Source: Closterium sp. NIES-65
Lineage: Eukaryota; Streptophyta; Zygnematophyceae; Desmidiales; Closteriaceae
Length of the DNA: 64,000 nt
Assembly (NCBI GenBank): GCA_948144175.1
Contig: CANXME010002474.1
Location: 310,001 to 374,000 of the forward strand
Direction of reading: 5' to 3'
Every line of letters begins with the position of its first letter. Positions within the stretch are counted from its first letter, which is position 1. The notes beneath the pieces were generated by a model, which worked only from the letters and a program-made list of their open reading frames with translations, had not been told where the DNA came from and did not search any database. A program made the translations under genes and the position numbers. Below are positions 10,113 through 21,605 of the stretch, one piece after another.

Positions 10113-11019
10113 TAATGAGGAAACCAATGGGAACGCAATGCTAAAAGGAAACCAATTGGCATAGAAAACTTCCGAAGAAAGTAGAAAACAGGAATTCTCG
10201 GAGGGAGGAGGGAGGAAAATAGGTCCGGAAAACGTAAACGCACCTGAGACAACGGTGCCTCAGAAAACAACGCGCGGTCGGGCAGAAACCCGCGCTCACG
10301 CTCGTGTACCCACCAGAGGCGACGGCGGGAAGGGAGGGAGAGGCGACGGAGAGGAGGAAGGGAGAGGCTATGACGGGGTGGGAGGCAGAGGCGATGCAGG
10401 ATAGGAAGGAGCGGCGACGGCGGCTGAGAGGCAGGCAGAGGAGATGGCGGGGAGTGAGGGAGAGGACACAGTGGGATGGGAGGAGAGGCGACGGCGGGGT
10501 GTTAGGAGAACAGAAAAGCTAACATGGTAGGTAGGTGCGACGGCAGGAACCAAAGAAGAGCAAGAACCAAGAACAAGGAAACAAGAATCAAGAACCAAGA
10601 ATGAAGAAGAGAGGAGCGTCGAATTCGGTTGGACAGGTGTGCAAAGGAAGAATACAAATTCTACTCGTTAGAAGAGTGGATATGTTTTGTTCAGATACAA
10701 GTTGTCACATTGTAGAGACAAGAAATGATTCACCATACTAACTTGATAGTGCAATATAATAAGAAAGCGCAATAAAGTAGATGAAGGTAGAAAATTGCCT
10801 ATTAATAATCGCAAAAAAAATCACCACTCTCCGAATTGTTCCCTGGAAATACTCAAAGCATTTTTATGCGTACAAATATATATATACACATATATAATTA
10901 CTATTCTTCTAAGTAAATACGACCTGATAATCGATTTCCAGAAGTATGATACATTATATGTATGTTTCATATACGAGAAATATACCCTACGCAACCCTTA
11001 CGACGTAAACGTCGAATCT

Positions 11020-11296
11020 TGTTATAAATTGTGAAAGAGAGTGCGCGGAATAACGAATAACGAAGATGTGACTCAATGAACTGACAATACAATGAAGGCA
11101 CGCGCTAATATAGTGGGCCAACCTAGCTAGGCGGGAACCTCGGGAACACGAGGTTGGGTGCAGGTTGGGCAAAGGAAAGGTCGAAGGCGACGCGAGGTTG
11201 CTTCGGCAGCAAGCAAAGCGACCGGACATGCACTTCCGAAAGTTGAGGTTGTACGCGGTTGAGTGAACCCCTAAGGAAAAAGGGTTTTTCCTTACA
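11020..11296 (-). repeat. Gypsy-1 3' LTR
   Basis: 277 bp. Matches 29470-29724 almost throughout but contains an extra 22 bp near 11225-11250 absent from the other copy. Confidence 0.9.
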
Positions 11297-11316
11297 CTAC
11301 CCCCCCCCCCCCCCCT

Positions 11317-11817
11317 TTAAGAAAGGTGGTCAATATCCGCAGCTCGCTTGCGGGCGAGGTAATCACCAAGAAGCGGAGAAGCTTCAAGCGAGGCGGATGG
11401 CACCCAAGTGTCGTCCTCACTAGTGCGGTCAGTCCAGCGGATTAGAAAATCCACGTGGCGTCTAGAAGCATCGAGCCGAACACGATGCGCCAAAATCTTT
11501 GACGGGTCAAGTGTCGTTTCGGGGACAGGTCGGGCTGTCGGGGCGGCGTTCTGGCGCGCGATGTCTGTTGTGGCAGGCATGAACTTGCGAAGGAGGCTGA
11601 CATGGAAAGCGTCATGTATACGCCAATCGTCAGGTAGCAGCAGCTTCGCGGTGACAGGTGTCACCATCTTGATGATCTTGAAAGGCCCACAAAATCGTGG
11701 CCGGAGTTTCGATGGGCCGGGCAGGTGCAGGTTCTTCGTGTCAAGTAGCACTAGTTGCCCAGCTGCCAAGACGAGTTCCCGCCGGAGAAGGTCGGTGTAT
11801 TTACGGGAAGTGGTATT
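11317..11817 (-). pseudogene. Gypsy-1 integrase C-terminus and chromodomain
   Basis: This is the 3' end of gypsy-1 pol, cut from the rest by the copia-A insertion at 11817/11818. It holds the GPFKIIKMVTPVTAKLLLP and DAFHVSLLRKF segment typical of gypsy integrase C-termini, then a chromodomain-like end: DPSKILAHRV, FLIRWTDRTSEDDTWVP, LGDYLARK. Chromodomains of this position guide integration into chromatin in known chromoviruses. The reading continues in gypsy-1 sequence at 25238 once the insert and one copy of the GTATT duplication are ignored. Ends at a stop just before the polypurine tract. Confidence 0.85.
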
Positions 11818-11947
11818 TGTCAAACTCATTATATATACCGTAGCTTGTCTAGGCTATAGTGGGGTAGACCCTATGGGGTATAGTTTCCTAGGGTTTCCTA
11901 CTTTTACCCAACCTTGTGCTAGTTTATTCATTCCTCATTCTTTCACA
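11818..11947 (+). repeat. Copia-A 5' LTR
   Basis: 130 bp, TG...CA, preceded by GTATT and followed by the primer-binding site. Confidence 0.9.
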
Positions 11948-13028
11948 TGGTATAGAACAGGTTCCCTAGTGGGAACGTTTCCTTGGGCCTACCACTGAAA
12001 TTTTTTTTTCTGACCAGAGCGCCAGTCGCTGCTGCCCGAGGCGCGCCCCGTGGGCCGCCCTTCCGTCGAGGTCCCTTAGAGGCCCCTCCCACGGCCCCCC
12101 CTGCCGCCCCTCGCGGCCCCTAGCGGCCCCGTCACCGCCCCTACGCGGCCCCGTAGCCGCCCCTAGCGGCCTCGTCGCCGCCCCATACGCGGCCCCGTCG
12201 CCGCCCCCTACGCGGCCCCGTCGCCGCCTCTCCACCTACGCGGCCCCGTCGCCGCCCCTAAGCGGCCCCGTCGCCGCCCCTACGCGGCCCTGTCGCCGCC
12301 CCTAGCGGCCCCGCCGCCGCCTCCCTACCTACGCGGCCCCGTCGCCGCCCCTACGCGGCCCCGTCGCCGCCCCTACGCGGCCCCGTCGCCGCCTCTAGCA
12401 GCCCCGTCGCCGCCCCTAGCGGCCCCGTCGCCGCCCCTAGCGGCCCCGTCGCCGCCTCCCTACCTACGCGGCCCCGTCGCCGCCTCCCTACCAACGCGGC
12501 CCTGTCGCCGCCCCTACGTGGCCCTGTCGCCACCCCTATGCGGCCCCGTCGCCGCCCCTAGCGGCCCCATCGCCGCCCTCAGCGGCCTCGCCGCCGCCTC
12601 CCTACCTACGCGCCCCCCCTCGCCGCCCCTTGCGGCCCCGTCACCGCTCCCCTCCCTACGCGCCCTCGTCGCCGCCCCTAGCAGACCCTTCAGCCGCCGA
12701 GCAGCCGAGCTGCCGAGCCGCCCGACAGCCGAGCCGCCCAGCAGCCGAGCCGCCGAGCAGCCGAGCCGCCCAGCAACCGACCCGCCGAGCCGCCTAGCAG
12801 CCAAGCCGCCGAGCCGCCCAGCATCCGAGCCGCCGAGCCGCCTGACAGCCGAGCCGCCCGACAGCCGAACCGCCCAACAGCCGAGCCGCCCAGCAGCCGA
12901 GCCGCCGAGTCGCCGAGCAGCCGAGCCGCCGAGCCGCCCTGCCGTCGAGCCACTACTGTTCCTACCGGCGCGCCCCGGCACTACTTACTTGGACTGGTGA
13001 GATCACTCCCAGTTAGGCCACTGCAGTC
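11948..13028 (+). repeat. Copia-A leader with GC-rich tandem repeats
   Basis: Between primer site and gag start there is about 1 kb of repeats: first CGGCCCCGTCGCCGCCCCTA-type units (about 12090-12680), then a GCCGAGCCGCCCAGCA-type array (about 12695-12950). No coding evidence. Copia-B, -C and -D have leaders of the same style but different unit sequence. Confidence 0.8.
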
Positions 13029-14302
13029 ATGGCTACCCCCAATGTTCTTACCTTTGATACTGAGGGTGGTGCTGTTGATTTTGAGGTCTGCGTCGATGAC
13101 CTCCAGCTGTTCCTACAGTGCGATAGGGCGGACGGACTCTCCCTGTTCGATCTCACCTCTGGTGCCTCCCCTGCCCCGCCTGCTACTGCTGACAGCACTG
13201 TTCGCTCACAGTGGGCCACACGCAATGCTGCTGCCCGTCTTGCTGTGCGTTGCCACTTACCGACCACTGAGCGTGCGCACTTTAGCCAGTACAAGAGTGC
13301 TCAGACCCTGTACGACGCTGTAGTTGCACGCTACTCCTCCCCTGCCACTACTGCGCTTAGCCGCCTCATGCTACCGTACTTGTTCCCTGACCTTGCTGCC
13401 TTTCCCACAATCGCTGATCTCATTACGCACCTTTGCACTAATGACACTCGCTACCGCGCTGCGCTTCCTGCTGAGTTCTGCGCCTAGAACCCCCCCCCCC
13501 CATGTACATCACCCTCTACTACATAGTCACCCGGCTCCCTGACTCCCTTCGCTTAGTGAGGGACCACTTCCTCTCAGTTTGCCCCACCACACTCACCGTT
13601 GACCTCCTTGAGGAGCGCCTCATAGCAGCAGAGAAGAGCATAGTCGTTGTAGGAGCCTCTTGTGGTGACCCTCGCACCCCCGTCTTTGAGGGGTGTTCCC
13701 CCTCCCCCCTCTTGCCCTCTATTCCTTCTGCTGCTGCTGCCGACCTCGTTGGTTTCTACGGGGTCGGCGCTGCGTCTGCCCCTAGCGGGAGACGCCGCAC
13801 CGGCAAGGGCAAGGGGGGTAAGGGAGCAGGAGGGGCTGGCGGGGGCGGTGGAGGTGGTGGTGGAGGCAATGGAGGGGGTGGGGGTGGTGGTGGGAGTGGT
13901 GGCGGGGGTGGAGGCGGCGGTGGCAGCAGTGGAGGCGGAGGAGGCGGCGGTGGTGGCGGAGGGAGCGGAGGCGGCGGCGGTGGCGGAGGCGATAGAGGTG
14001 GCGTAGGAGGTGGAGGTGGCGGCGGCGGCGGAGCTGGTCGAGGCTCTGCGCAGAGGAGTACATCCGGTGGTGGTCTGCGCCAGCAGCAGCGGAGTGGTGT
14101 GACCCTGTCCCCTCAGCAGCTTCGTGACTGGTACACTGCGCGTCAGCGCGGTGGGGGTTTTGGTCCCTGCACTTACGTCCTCCGTACCGGCGACCGCGCT
14201 GGTGAGCAGTGCAGGGGCCCGCACTCCACCCAGCGCTGCTTCGGCCGCCTGACGGACGCGTGGCGTCGCCAATTCCCTGAGGCCTCGGAGATCACTCGCT
14301 AA
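13029..14302 (+). pseudogene. Copia-A gag, disrupted
   Basis: Starts MATPNVLTFDTEGGAVDFEV and matches the gag of copia-B and -C. A TAG at 13485-13487 and a poly-C length change (about 13490-13501) break the frame. The second part carries a Gly-rich block and a Cys/His motif CX13CX3HX4C (CTYVLRTGDRAGEQC...H...C near 14170-14240). A TAA at 14300-14302 ends it. Gag packages element RNA in virus-like particles. Confidence 0.85.
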
Positions 14303-14365
14303 GGAGATCTGTCTAGGGCGGGGGTTGTCATCTTTTATCTTGACTATGATGCTATTCTTGCTGCC

Positions 14366-16277
14366 ATGTATGTTGTGTCTACTAGTGAGGAGGGTGACTA
14401 TTACCTGTGTGTTCCACCTGACCCGGGCATTGAGGCTGCTGCTCTAGGTGCTGGTGAGGCTGCTGCTCTAACTGCTAGTGCGCCTGCTGCCCCAGGTGCT
14501 AGTGAGTCTGCTCTCTCAGGTATTACGTCGGCTCAGGCCTTTCACACCTTCATCCTTGACTCGGGTGCTTCCCGCTCCTTCTTTCGAGACCGCACCACGC
14601 TTACGCCGCTTAGTCGGCCGGTTGCAGTCTCCCTTGCGGACCCCTCTGGGGGTCCTGTCCTTGCTAGCTTCTCCATTGTCCTTCCGTGCCCTGCAGCCCC
14701 CTCTGGCACCCTGTCTGGTCTCTACCTCCCCTCGTTCTCTACGAACTTGGTGAGTGGAGCGGACCTACAGGATCAAGGGGTTGACCAGTTCACTCCTGCG
14801 AGTCAGCGAGTGACCCACTGCACGTGTGCTCGGACAGGCCGACACTTGGCCACGTTTACCCGTCGGCCGGGGTCGAGCCTGTATACACTCATTACTAAGT
14901 CTCCTCCGGTTACTGAGTCTGGTCAGGTAGCTGCGTCGAGTCAGGTGTTTGCTGCAGCGTCCAGGTCTGGTCCTGAGTCTGCTCCTTGCTCGTGTCGTCT
15001 CCTGTCCCACCAGACTCTCCTCTGGCACCAGCGCCTTGGTCACCCCTCCCTGCCTCGTCTCTGAGGCATGGCCTCCCGTGTCCTTGTCTCTGGTCTCACC
15101 CGGTCTCTCCCTCCCCTACCTCCGGGGCCTGCCCCTACCTGCGTCCCCTTCGTCGAGGGGCGACAGCGCGCCGCCCCTCACTCCTCCGATTTTCCTCCGA
15201 AAGAGACTCTGCTGCAGACTTTTCACATGGACGTGTGGAGCCCCGCCCGCGTCCGTGGACAGGGTCACGAGCGTTACTTCCTGTTGGTCGTTGACGACTA
15301 CTCGCGTTACACCAAAGTCTTCCCCTTGCGCAGCAAGGGTGACGTCACTGAGGTTTTGATCGACAGGATCCGCGCAGCTCGTCTCCAGCTCACAGAGATT
15401 TTCCGCTCGGACTTTCCTGTTTTGCGTCTGCACTCTGATAGAGGCGGGGAGTTTTTCTCTGCCCGTCTGGGAGCCTTCTGTCCAGCACAGGGCATCCGCC
15501 AGACCTTCACGCTTCCGGCCTCTCCACAGCAAAATGGGATTGCTGAGCGCCGCATTGGCATGGTCATGGACGTCGCTCGTACGTCCATGATCCATGCGGC
15601 TGCCCCCCATTTTCTGTAGCTGTTTGCGGTTCAGTACGCCGCGCATCAACTCAACCTTCAGCCCCGACTCTCCTTGCCAGAGACCTCCCCTGCCTTGTGG
15701 TGGACCGGGAAGGTTGGCGATGCGTCTGTGTTGTGGGTGCGGAGCCTGGGGGTGCCGAGCCTGGGGGTGCCGAGCTTGGTGGCGCTGAGTCTGCTCGTAA
15801 GGCTTATGTTGTCACTGACCCTTCCTTTCAGTCCACTGCTGCGTATGCCTTGGTTGCTGAGCTTGTCGACTTTGCTGCTCGCTGTCGTCTAGACTACGCT
15901 GCTAGTCTTGTTGCTGAGTCTGAGTCTGTTTATCCTCCGTCCGTCGGGGGTGAGTGTGCTCTTAACACGGACGTCCTTGAGGACAGGCAGGAGGAGTTCT
16001 AGTGTTTTCCTTCTGCTTTGCCCCATCTCCTGTCCACGCTGATTGCCCCTGAGGGAGACCCGGATGCACCAGACATCCCGACTCCTCGATCGTACGCCGA
16101 GGCGATCGAGGGTCCCTACTCCTCACAGTGGCAGTCGGCCATGGACGCAGAGATGGCTTCCTAGAAGTCCACAGGCACCTACGTCGACGAGGTTCCCCCA
16201 CCTGGGGCGAACATCGTCAGTGGGATGTGGATCTTCAGGGTGAAGTGGCCGCCTGGCTCTCCGCCTGTCTTCAAGGC
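14366..16277 (+). pseudogene. Copia-A pol, protease and integrase part, with internal deletion
   Basis: Protease DSGASRSFF is intact. The integrase zinc finger LLWHQRLGHPSLPRL and the core LHSDRGGEF are visible. In-frame stops occur at 15062 (TGA) and 15617 (TAG, where homologues have Trp). After about 15715 the reading jumps from the integrase C-terminal region straight to a short GGAEPGGAE repeat and the pre-RT segment VTDPSFQSTAAYALVAEL, so about 1.5 kb present in copia-B and -C is missing. More stops follow (15999, 16162) before copia-B interrupts it. Confidence 0.85.
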
Positions 16278-16282
16278 GCGTT

Positions 16283-16409
16283 TGTCAAACATTATATATA
16301 TTGTTGTAGTTGTTTAGGCTACAGTGGGTTAGCCTATAGGGGGTACACACTTCTAGGTTTCCATATTTGTACTCATTTCATTCTTAGTCATTACATTCCT
16401 TGTTCAACA
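16283..16409 (+). repeat. Copia-B 5' LTR
   Basis: 127 bp, TGTCAAAC...TTCAACA. Confidence 0.93.
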
Positions 16410-17173
16410 TGGTATAGAGCAGGTCCTTCCTAGGACCGTTTTTCCTAAGGGCCCACCACTACCTACCTGCCTATCTGCCTACCTGCCCTAGGGCGCCTCG
16501 ACGTTCACGCCTCTAGAGGCCCTGTAGGCCCCGCACTGTTGCACCTAGAGGCCCCGAATCGGCCCCGCGCCTAACCCTAACGGCCCGCGTCGGCCCCGAG
16601 CTCGTCCCCTAGAGGCCCGCGTCGGCCCCGCGCCTACCCTAGAGGCCCGCGTCGGCCCCGAGCCTACCCCTAGAGGCCCGCGACGGCCCCGTCCTTACCC
16701 CTAGAGGCCCGCGACGGCCCCGTCCCTACCCCTAGAGGCCCGCGACGGCCCCGATCCTACCCCTAGAGGCCCGTGTCGGCCCCCGTCCCTACCCCTAGAG
16801 GCCCGCGTCGGCCCCGTCCCTCCCCCTTACAGCCCGCGTCGGCCCCGTCCCTACCCCTTTCGGACCGCGTCGGCCCCGATCCTCCCCCTTTCGGCCCGCG
16901 TCGGCCCCGTCCCCAACCCCACCCGCTCCCCGCGCTCCCCTTAGCCGCCTCGAACGGCCCCACCTAGACCGCGCCGCCCGCACCGAACAGCCCGGCCCTA
17001 ACGGAACCGAGCCGCCCGAACCGAGCCGCCCGACCCGAGCCGCGCCGCCCGACCCGAGCCGCCCGAACCGAGCCGCGCCACCCTACTTATCCCGAGCCGC
17101 GCCGCCCTACCTGTACCGAGCCGCGCCGCCCTACCTACCTACTGCTCCTACTGCTTTTACTACTGCTGCTACC
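16410..17173 (+). repeat. Copia-B leader with GC-rich tandem repeats
   Basis: Units of the type GAGGCCCGCGTCGGCCCCGT with CCTACCCCTA spacers (about 16540-16910), then CCGAGCCGCGCCGCCC units up to the gag start at 17174. Confidence 0.8.
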
Positions 17174-18265
17174 ATGGCTAGCCCTCCAGTGCTAGCCTTC
17201 GATGCTGAGGGGCGCCCTGTGAAGTTCGACACCTGGCTTGATGACCTACACCTCTTCCTACAGCTCACTGCCAAGGAAGACATCTCGCTGTACGATCACG
17301 CCCTAGGCCACGCTACTGCTCCTGCTGCTACTGCCGACAGCACTGCTCGCTCACAGTGGCAGACTCGTGACGCCCATGCTCGCTTCGCTATCCGCAACTC
17401 TCTGCCGATAGATGAGCGCGAGCACTTTGGGCAACACAAGACTGCACAGGCACTGTACACTGCTGTCGTTGCCCGCTACTCCTCACCGGCTTCTGCTGCT
17501 CTAGGCCGTCTCTCTCTTCCCTACCTGTTCCCCGACTTAGCTTCCTTTCACACTGTCGCTGACATCATTACCCACCTCCGCACTAGTGAGGCTCGCTTCC
17601 GCGCCGCTATGCCTGATGAGTTCCTCGCCACGAACCCACCCCCGCTCTGGATCACTCTCTACCACCTAGTCACGCGCCTCCCTGACTCGCTGCACTCAGT
17701 CAGGGACCACTTCCTCGCTCGCTGCCCCACCGAGCTCACCATTGCCCTCCTCGAGAAGGAACTCCTTGCAGCCGAGACTAGCATAGTCGCTGTAGGTGCC
17801 TCTCGCGGTGACCCCCGCACCCTGTTCTTTGAGGGGTGTTCTCCCTCCCCCCTTCTTCCCTCTGTCGCCTCTGCTGCTGCTGTCGACCTCCTTGGTGCTG
17901 AGAAGGTCGGGACTGCGTCTGCTTCGGGCGGACGCCGCAGCGGCAAGGGCAAGGGGGGCAAGGGCGGTGGTGGTGACAGCGGGGGTGGCGGTGGTGGGGG
18001 AGGTGGTGGCGGGGGGAGTGGCGCGGGTGGGGGAGGTGGCAGCGGTGGTGGGGGTGGCGGCAGCGGCGGGGGAGGTGGCCGGGGCGGAGGAGGTAGTGGG
18101 GGTGGCGGTGGACGAGGCGGCGGCAGGGGTTGGGGTGGTCGAGGAGGTGGTGGCGGGAGTGGTGGGCGTGGCGGCACTGGCGGTGGCCAGGGACAGCAGC
18201 ACACTCCCTCGCCCCAGGAGGTCCGTGAGTGGTACTCTCAGCACGGGGGGGGGGGGTGGCCTTAG
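17174..18265 (+). pseudogene. Copia-B gag
   Basis: A capsid-like region of about 250 residues (starts MASPPVLAFDAEGRPVKFDT) is followed by a KGKGGKG basic stretch and a long Gly-rich tail. A G-run at about 18246-18257 puts the frame out by one, and the sequence continues in another frame with the Cys/His motif CTYVIRTGDRTGQPC...H...C (about 18269-18345). In the relatives gag and pol appear to have been one frame, so slippage in the G-run is the likely cause. Confidence 0.85.
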
Positions 18266-21200
18266 CTGCACCTACGTCATTCGCACTGGTGACCGCACTG
18301 GCCAGCCGTGTGGGGGACCGCACGCCACACAGCGTTGCTTTGCTCGTCTGAGCGACGCTTGGCGTGTTCAGTTCCCTCAGGCCACTGAGCTGCCCCGCTG
18401 GCTTGATCTCCTCAAGAAGGGGATTGATATCTATGCTCTAGATTTTGATGCTATTCTCTCTGCCATGTATGTGATGTCTACTAGTGGAGAGGGTTCTGAG
18501 TACCTGAGTGTCCCGCCCGACCCGGGCATTAGGACGAGTGCGTCTGCTGCTCCAGGTACCCACGTGTCTGCTACCCCAGGTGCTGGTGAGGCTGCTGCTC
18601 TAGGTGCGTGCGTGTCTGCCCCCCCTGGTACTGTGTCGACTGCAGCACTGCACACCTTCACGCTGTATTCAGGTGCCTCTCGCTGTTTCTTTCGTGACCG
18701 CACTGCCCTTGAGCCCCTTGCTCGGCCAGTTGCTGTCTCCCTTGCTGACCCCTCTGGGGGTCCGGTCATTGCGACCTCCTCCACTCTCCTTCCCTGTCTT
18801 GCGGTCCCGTCGGGCACGCTGTCAGGTCTCCACCTCCCCTTGTTCTCCACGAACTTGGTGGCAGGTTCTGCTCTCCAGGACGGGGGTGTTCACCAGTTCA
18901 CCCCTGCCTACGAGCGTGTGACACACTGCACGTGTGCTCGTACGGGCCGCCACTTGGCTACCTTCACCCGGCAGCCGGGGTCGGACCTGTACACACTGAC
19001 TACTGCCTCCCCTCAGGTCGCTGCGTCTGCGTCTGCGTTTGCGTCCGCGTCAGGTCAGCTGTCTGCCCCCTGCTCGTGTCGCTCTCTAGCGCACGAGACA
19101 GTCCTCTGGCACCACCGACTTGGCCACCCGTCTGTGCAGCGCCTTCGTGCCATGCACTCCCGGTACCTTGTCTCTGGTCTTCCTAGGGTTCTCCCTCCTC
19201 TCCCGCCCTCGCCTGCTCCTCCCTGCCTTCCCTGTGTCGAGGGGCGGCAGCGCGCCGCTCCTCACTCCTCCTCGTTTCCCCCGACGACTGCTCCTTTGCA
19301 GACGCTCCACATGGACGTGTGGGGCCCAGCCCGCGTCCGTGGTCAGGGTCAAGAGAGGTACTTCCTGATCGTTGTTGACGACTACTCGCGCTACACCACG
19401 GTCTTCCCCTTGCGCACCAAGGGTGAGGTCCCTGATGTTTTGATCCCTTGGATCCGCAGAGCTCATCTCCAGCTCAGCGAGCGTTTCCGCTCGGACTTTC
19501 CTGTCCTGCGCTTGCACTCTGACAGAGGTGGTGAGTTCTCCTCCGACCTCTTGGCAGCCTACTGTGCTGAGCACGGCATTGAGCAGTCGTTCACGCTTCC
19601 AGCCTCTCCACAGCAGAATGGGGTTGCGGAGCGCCGCATTGGCCTGGTCATGGAGGTCGCTCGTACCTCCTTGATCCATGCGGCTGCCCCCCATTTTCTG
19701 TGGCCGTTTGCGGTCCGGTACGCTGCGCATCAGCTCAACCTCTGGCCCCGTGTCTCCTTGCTGGAGACCTCGCCCACACTGCTGTGGACGGGGGAGGTTG
19801 GCGATGCGTCGCGTTTCCGGGTCTGGGGATCTCGAGCTTTTGTTCGCGATTCGTCTGCGGACAAGCTCTCCTCTCGTGCTGTTCCCTGCGTCTTCCTCGG
19901 CTTTGTTCCGGACGCGCCTGGGTGGCAGTTTTACCACGCCACCTCGCGCCGGGTCTTGCCCTCTCAGGACGTCACTTTTGACGAGTCTGTCCCCTACTAC
20001 CGCCTCTTCCCCTACCGCACTGCCCCGCTCCCACCCCCGCCTCTCTTCCTCGCGCCAGGTGCTGCTGTCGTAGACCCCCTCCCCCCTCAGGGTGCCGCTC
20101 CCTCAGGTGTGTCTCAGGTAGACCCGGTCGAGCCTGTTGAGGTTGCTGTCGACTCTCGTCAAGCTGGGGGTGCTGAGCCTGGGGGTGCGGACGCTGGGGG
20201 TGCTGAGCCTGGGGGTGCGTACACTGGGGGTGCTGAGCCTGGGGGTGCGGACTCTGGGGGTGCTGGGCCTGGGGGTGCGGACTCTGGGGGTGCTGAGCCT
20301 GGGGGTGCGGACACTGGGGGTGCTGAGCGTGGGGGTGCGGTGACTTGGGGTGCTGAGCCTGGCGGTGCTGCGCCAGGGGGTCCTACGCCTGGACGAGACC
20401 TCTCCTCGGAGCAGTTGCGTGAGTGGTACTTACAGTACTGCAGCCTCCGGAGAGGTACCTCTGGGACCAGGCGCGCTACGGAGACTGGTGCTGGCACTTC
20501 TCCTTCTAGTCGTGAGCTCCCCTCTCGTGAGCGGATCCGTGAGTGGTACGAGCGCCGTTGCACACTTCGTAGTGGCGCGCCTCGTCTCACGGACCCTGCT
20601 GCTGCTGGTGCTGCGGACCCGGGCGTTGGAGCTGCTGCTGGTGCTGTGGACCCGGTCGTTGGAGCTGCTGCTGGTGCTGAGGACCCGGGCGTTGGAGCTG
20701 CTGCTGGTACTGCGGACCCGGGCGTTGGAGCTGCTGCTGGTGCTGAGGACCCGGGCGTTGGAGCTGCTCCTGGTGCTGAGGACCCGGGCGCTGGAGCTGC
20801 TGCTGGTGCTGAGGACCCGGGCGTTGGAGCTGCTGCTGGTGCTGAGGACCCGGGCGTTGGAGCTGTGACTGGTGCTGAGGACCCTGGTGTTGGAGTCCCT
20901 GCTGGTGTTGCGGACTCGGGCGTTGGTACTGCCGCTAGTGGCACTGGTGCTGTCCCTGCTGTGTCTGGAGTCGCCGCGCGCCCTCAGCCGTACTTTGTTC
21001 CGCTCCTTCAGCAGGTTCTTGGTCTCTCGCCTCCTCCTGGTCCTCCCCCTCCTTTAGTGTGTCCACAGCCTGTTCAGTCACTGCCTGCTCCTTCTCCTTA
21101 CTCTGGTCCTACTGACGGTCTTACTGAGCGTCGTGAGCCTGCGTCTCGCCCTGCGTCGCCTGTCCGTCCTGCTAGCACTAGTGCTCGTAGTTCGCGTCCA

Positions 21201-21605
21201 CGTCCTCCTCCTGCCCCTGGCACGCACCGGATGTCTCTGCGTCCTTCCACTGCTCCTCTGCGTGCCCCTTTGCCTTCTCCTCCTGAGTCCTCTCTTCCTG
21301 CTCTTGCCGACCCTGAGTCGGACTCTCTTCATGTTGCCAGTCCTACTGTCACGCGTCTCCTTGCTACTGTCGTCACTGACCCTTCTTTTGAGTCCACTGC
21401 TGCGTCTGCCCTAGTTGCTGAGCTCGTCGACTTTGCTGCTCGCTGTCGTCTAGACTACGCTGCTAGTCTTGTCGCTGAGTCTGAGTCGTTTGTCCTCCGT
21501 CCGTCGGGGGTGCATGTGCCCTTGGCACGGACGTCCTTGAGGACAGGCAGGAGGAGTTTCAGTGTCTGGCTGCTGCTTCACCTCATCTCGCGTCTGTACT
21601 GCTAG
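18258..21605 (+). pseudogene. Copia-B pol: protease, integrase, repeat linker
   Basis: After the gag Cys/His motif comes the protease TLYSGASRCFF: the catalytic Asp codon is TAT (Tyr) at 18666-18668, while copia-A and -C keep Asp. Integrase follows with LWHHRLGHPSVQRL, CLPCVEG (HHCC finger), DVWGPARVRGQG, VVDDYSRYT, LHSDRGGEF and SPQQNGVAERR (DDE core). Then a repeat linker GGAEPGGADSGGA... (about 20165-20375) and a second repeat AAAGAEDPGVG (about 20600-20900). A 1-nt deletion near 21490, compared with copia-C, ends this frame. Confidence 0.88.

Larger units (their letters stand above)
5608..11019. other. Intergenic region without a recognisable gene
   Basis: I see no conserved protein motif in any frame here. 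Open frames coincide with tandem repeats. The stretch holds the arrays listed separately, a poly-C run near 7896-7910, a purine-rich block at about 10310-10615, and A/T-rich unique sequence at 10616-11019 directly before the gypsy-1 LTR. Stretches 5946-6940 and 10145-10300 show nothing I can name. Confidence 0.6.

Noticed and set aside
9473-10144. Long Arg/Gln-repeat and Ala/Gly-repeat frames
   Set aside because: Product of a 15-bp array open in several frames. No non-repeat domain, and codon changes show no preference for one frame.
13782-14063. Minus-strand frames opposite the Gly-rich gag blocks (also 17659-18323, 42875-43405)
   Set aside because: GC-rich shadows of the gag frame. The plus frame carries the conserved motifs.
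18244-18260. A programmed frameshift at the copia-B G-run
   Set aside because: Copia-A and copia-C cross the same place without a shift, so length slippage in the run is simpler.
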